Both the position numbers and the translations under genes were made by a program. This document shows positions 60,966-64,000 of a DNA stretch of 64,000 bases, piece after piece. The stretch comes from Luteolibacter sp. LG18 (lineage in GTDB: Bacteria > Verrucomicrobiota > Verrucomicrobiia > Verrucomicrobiales > Akkermansiaceae), in assembly GCF_036322585.1 (NCBI RefSeq), contig NZ_AP024600.1:2666001-2730000 (forward strand), in the 5' to 3' direction. Each line of letters begins with the position of its first letter. Position 1 is the stretch's first letter. The notes beneath the pieces were generated by a model that saw nothing but the letters and a program-made list of their open reading frames with translations, was not told the origin of the DNA and did no database searches.

Positions 60966-63092
60966 TCAGAGCGTTTGCGCGATCTTCTCGAGCGTGTAGC
61001 ACTCGATGACGTCGCCTTCCTGGTATTCGTTGAACTCGCCGAGGCGGATACCGCACTCGTAGGCGTTCTTGACCTCTTCCACTTCCTCGGTGAACCGGCG
61101 GAGGGTGGACATGCGGCCGTCGAAGACCGGGATGCCGCCGCGGATGACGCGGGCGTGGGCCTTGCGGTGGATCTTGCCGTCGGTGACGTAGCTGCCGGCG
61201 GCGCGGCCGCGGGAGAGCTTGAACACCTGGCGGACCTCGGCGTGGCCGATGATCTTCTCGCGGGTGAGGGGATCGAGGAGGCCGAGCATGGCCTCGCGGA
61301 CCTGGTCGATCAGCTCATAGACGATCGAGTAGAGCTTGATCTGCACGTCTTCGGCCTTGGCGGCCTTCACGGCCTTGCCCTCGACCTTCACGTTGAAGCC
61401 GAGCACGATGGCATCGGTGGAGCCGGCATACTGGATGTCGGACTCGGTGATTGGACCGGCCGCGGACGTGATGAACACGCACTCGACCTTCTTCGATTCG
61501 ATGGCGAGGACGGCCTTCTTGATGGCCTCCACGGAACCCTGCACGTCGCACTTCAGGATCAGCTTGAGCTGGGCCTTGCCGCCGCCTTCGTTGACCATCG
61601 CATAGAGGTCTTCCATGCGGGCGCGGTGCTGCGGGGTCAGACGCTGGCGACGCTGGGTCTCCTGGCGCTCCACGGCGAGGGCCTTGGCCTCGCGCTCGTT
61701 CTTCATCTCGGAGAGGTGGTCGCCCACGTTCGGCAGTTCGTCGAAGCCGATGACTTCCACCGGCATGCCCGGAGGGGCCTGCTTGATGGCTTCGCCGCGG
61801 TCGTTGAACATGCCCTTCACCTTGCCGTAGAACGGGCCGCAGATGAACGGGGCACCGACCTTGAGGGTGCCGGACTCGACGATGACCGTGGCGGAAGCGC
61901 CGCGGCCCGGCACGATGCGGGCCTCGATCACGGCGGCACGGGCATTGCCCTTCGGATTCGACTTCAGTTCGAGCACCTCGGCCTGGAGGGCGATCAGCTC
62001 GAGCAGGGTGTTCATGCCCTCGCCGGTGAAGGCGGAAACCTCGGCGAATTCGGTGTCGCCACCGAAGTCCGTGGTCTGGAGGCCGTTTTCGGCGAGCTGC
62101 GTTTTCACGCGCAGGATGTTCGCGGAGGGCAGGTCGATCTTGGTGATCGCGACGATGGTGGTCTTGTTCGCGGCCTTGGCGTGTTTGATCGCTTCCAAGG
62201 TCTGCGGCATGATGCCGTCGTTCGCGGCCACGACGATCACCACGATGTCGGTGATGTCCGCACCGCGGGCGCGCATGTCGGAGAAGATGGCGTGGCCCGG
62301 GGTGTCCAGGAAGGTGATCGGATGGCCTTCGTGGACGATCTGGTAGGCACCGACGTGCTGCGTGATGCCACCGGCTTCACCGGCCGCCACGCGGGCATTG
62401 CGGAACTTGTCGAGGAGGGTCGTCTTGCCGTGGTCGACGTGGCCCATGATCGTGACGATCGGCGGGCGCAGCTTGAGCTGGTCTTCCGGCTCCACCTTCG
62501 GGGCTTCCGGCTCCTTGATGACTTCCTCCACCTTGTGGACGCCGCCGCCCTTCTCGCGCTTCTCGCGCTCGAAGCGGAACCCATGGACCTCGCACACCTT
62601 GGCGGCGACTTCCGGATCGATCGGCTGGTTCGGGGCGACGAAGACGGAAAGCTTGATGAGATCCGCCATCACCTGGAACGGCTTCAGCCCGAGGCGGGCG
62701 GCCAATTCGCTGACGAGGATCGGGGGCTTGATGACGACCAGCTTCGGATCGTCGATTTCCTCCTGGGCGACCGGAGCGGGTTCCGGCGCGGCCACCACCG
62801 GGGCAGGGGCCGGAGCGGGTTCCGGTTCCGGAGCCTTCGCGGGAGCTTCCTCTTCGCTGAGGAGCTTGGAAATGGTCGGAAGGATCGTCTTGCCCGACTG
62901 GCTCGTCTTGCGGACCTTCGGCTTCTTCTCCTCCGCGAATAGATCGAGGGCCTCCCGCTTCGCGTCATCGACGGTCTTCACCTGCGAGGCTTCCTCGCGC
63001 TGGCGTTCACGACGCGACGGCTTCTTCGGTGTCTCGATCAAATCGAGCACCTTCGGTTTTTTCTCGGGAGTCTTGTCGCTATCTTTAGGCAT
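60966..63092 (-). CDS. infB: Translation initiation factor IF-2
   Basis: GTPase that places initiator tRNA on the ribosome. The product is 708 aa. A Lys/Glu-rich then Pro/Ala-rich N-terminal region (about 1-125) is followed by an IF2N-like domain ([23 protein letters not shown]) and the G domain: [15 protein letters not shown] (G1), DTPGHAIF (G3) and [14 protein letters not shown] (variant of the usual NKxD region). Domains 2-4 follow to the end. The ATG at 63092 is favoured; a TTG just before it is also open. It lies 69 nt after nusA on the same strand. Confidence 0.96.
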   Translation of the reverse strand: MPKDSDKTPEKKPKVLDLIETPKKPSRRERQREEASQVKTVDDAKREALDLFAEEKKPKVRKTSQSGKTILPTISKLLSEEEAPAKAPEPEPAPAPAPVVAAPEPAPVAQEEIDDPKLVVIKPPILVSELAARLGLKPFQVMADLIKLSVFVAPNQPIDPEVAAKVCEVHGFRFEREKREKGGGVHKVEEVIKEPEAPKVEPEDQLKLRPPIVTIMGHVDHGKTTLLDKFRNARVAAGEAGGITQHVGAYQIVHEGHPITFLDTPGHAIFSDMRARGADITDIVVIVVAANDGIMPQTLEAIKHAKAANKTTIVAITKIDLPSANILRVKTQLAENGLQTTDFGGDTEFAEVSAFTGEGMNTLLELIALQAEVLELKSNPKGNARAAVIEARIVPGRGASATVIVESGTLKVGAPFICGPFYGKVKGMFNDRGEAIKQAPPGMPVEVIGFDELPNVGDHLSEMKNEREAKALAVERQETQRRQRLTPQHRARMEDLYAMVNEGGGKAQLKLILKCDVQGSVEAIKKAVLAIESKKVECVFITSAAGPITESDIQYAGSTDAIVLGFNVKVEGKAVKAAKAEDVQIKLYSIVYELIDQVREAMLGLLDPLTREKIIGHAEVRQVFKLSRGRAAGSYVTDGKIHRKAHARVIRGGIPVFDGRMSTLRRFTEEVEEVKNAYECGIRLGEFNEYQEGDVIECYTLEKIAQTL

Positions 63093-63161
63093 CAAAGGGT
63101 CCTACTGGTTCTGCTGAGGTCGGAATCGGGCGGGGAAGGAAAAGGGAATGCGTCTTTCAGA

Positions 63162-64000
63162 TCAGGCACCGGCGAGTTCGCGGGCCTTCTCGAGGATGGT
63201 CTCGGCCTCGTCGTCGGAGATGCCGAGCGCGCTGGCGATGTAGTCCGCCGGCATGTCGATGACCATCTCGGCGGTGGCGCCGCCGGCGAAGGTGAGTTTC
63301 TCGGCGAGTTCGTCGGTCAGGCCGAGCTGTTCGCCCAAGGTGTGGGCGGCCCCGCCGATCTTGGCCTTGAGCTGCTCCTCCTTGGTCTCGTCCTTGCGGA
63401 CCTGCACGTCCCAGCCCATCAGGCGGGAGGTGAGGCGGGCGTTCTGGCCCTTGCGGCCGATGGCCTTGCTGAGGTCGGCTTCATCGACGGTGACGTGGAC
63501 CACCTTGCCGGTCTCGTCGACCGAGATGGAGCGGATTTCCGCGGGCTTGAGGGCTTCCTTCACGAACTCGCGGGGATCCTCGCTCCAGCGGATGATGTCG
63601 ACCTTCTCGTTGTTCAGCTCGCGGACGATGTTCTTCACGCGCGCGCCGCGCAGGCCCACGCAGGCACCGACGGGGTCGACCTTCGTGTCATTGCTCCAGA
63701 CGGCGATCTTGGTGCGGAAACCGGCTTCGCGGGCCACGCCGCGGATCTCCACGGTGCGGTCGGAAATTTCGTTCACTTCGGCTTCGAACAGGCGGCGGAC
63801 GAAGTTCGGGTGGCTGCGGGAGAGGATGATCTCCGGGCCGCGGCCTTCGTTTTCCACCGCCAGCACGTAGGCGCGGATGCGGTCGCCGATGTTGTAGTCC
63901 TCGCCCTGCACTCGCTCGCGGTTCGGCATGATGCCCTCGAACTTGCCGAGGTCGATCATGACGTCGTTGCGCTCGAAGCGGCGGACGGTGCCCGAGACGA
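63162..64000 (-). CDS. nusA: Transcription termination/antitermination factor NusA, C-terminal part (cut by window end)
   Basis: RNA polymerase-binding factor for pausing and termination. About 279 codons are visible, from the window edge to the stop at 63162. The first visible residues (GTVRRFERNDVMIDLG) are the S1 domain, and the KH pair follows: GACVGLRGARVKNIVRELNNEKVDIIRW and LSKAIGRKGQNARLTSRLMGWDV. The C-terminal tail has helical repeats (TDELAEKLTFAGGATAEMV, ADYIASALGISDDEAETILEKARELA). The N-terminal RNAP-binding domain is outside the window. It leads a nusA-infB-rbfA run. Confidence 0.95.
   Translation of the reverse strand, partial: VSGTVRRFERNDVMIDLGKFEGIMPNRERVQGEDYNIGDRIRAYVLAVENEGRGPEIILSRSHPNFVRRLFEAEVNEISDRTVEIRGVAREAGFRTKIAVWSNDTKVDPVGACVGLRGARVKNIVRELNNEKVDIIRWSEDPREFVKEALKPAEIRSISVDETGKVVHVTVDEADLSKAIGRKGQNARLTSRLMGWDVQVRKDETKEEQLKAKIGGAAHTLGEQLGLTDELAEKLTFAGGATAEMVIDMPADYIASALGISDDEAETILEKARELAGA

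Noticed and set aside
1..64000. CRISPR array, prophage, insertion sequence, rRNA or tRNA genes
   Set aside because: No regularly spaced direct repeats with unique spacers, no transposase or phage gene, and no recognisable cloverleaf or rRNA sequence were seen. Tandem arrays here have no spacers.

Overview
The window is high-GC (mid-60s percent by eye) bacterial chromosome with densely packed genes and no phage, insertion sequence, rRNA or recognisable tRNA. The gene content suggests a member of Verrucomicrobiota, probably near Luteolibacter/Haloferula: PEP-CTERM proteins, a giant autotransporter-type beta-strand-repeat protein, a GH109-type Gfo/Idh/MocA oxidoreductase with a Tat-like leader, a bactofilin, and a LacI-like/AraC fusion regulator. 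That placement is an inference from content, not from a phylogeny.

Layout. 0-5 kb: a SulP transporter cut by the window edge, an LptF/LptG permease, an M15 peptidase, exonuclease III, and rpsI-rplM behind a near-consensus promoter. 5-12.3 kb: a DUF457 membrane protein, then the hexosamine operon glmM - GlmU-like acyltransferase - glmS, then MurI and an FHA protein; this is cell-wall precursor supply. 12.3-22.3 kb: an EEP nuclease/phosphatase, a bactofilin, threonine ammonia-lyase, a PIN toxin-antitoxin pair, a lipoprotein and an APC permease that overlap by 4 nt, an alpha/beta hydrolase, an SPL-like radical SAM protein, and a small metal-type secreted pair. 22.3-28 kb: a barrel-like orphan protein, an acidic-tail secreted protein, and ilvB-ilvN. 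28-43 kb: mostly exported proteins (2070-aa PEP-CTERM repeat protein, TIGR03118 lipoprotein, Rieske protein, PhoX-like protein, small PEP-CTERM protein, PQQ-type sugar dehydrogenase) with one sugar-type regulator. 43-64 kb: an AsmA-like protein, RppH-like NUDIX, RsmB, UDP-glucose dehydrogenase, a GH109-type enzyme, FUSC and SIMPL proteins, HrpA, a GH16 glucanase, a dual-specificity phosphatase, and the classic nusA-infB-rbfA translation cluster, with nusA cut by the window edge.

The most unusual signals are not genes. Three co-directional spacers (glmU-like/glmS, ilvB/ilvN, infB/rbfA) each hold tandem heptamers in exact 7-nt register. Each spacer has its own word, but all fit AGT-N-N-T-Y on one strand, and two of the arrays are followed by an inverted array, so the transcript could fold. 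A fourth spacer (rpsI/xth) carries a 9-nt version. Two further dispersed repeat families are present: a REP-like GGGACA-GGAA-TGTCCC hairpin, including one inverted REPIN-like pair and one copy with a compensatory stem change, and a 55-68 nt element found immediately after the stop codons of two unrelated minus-strand genes. Four AT-rich iterons lie upstream of ilvB.
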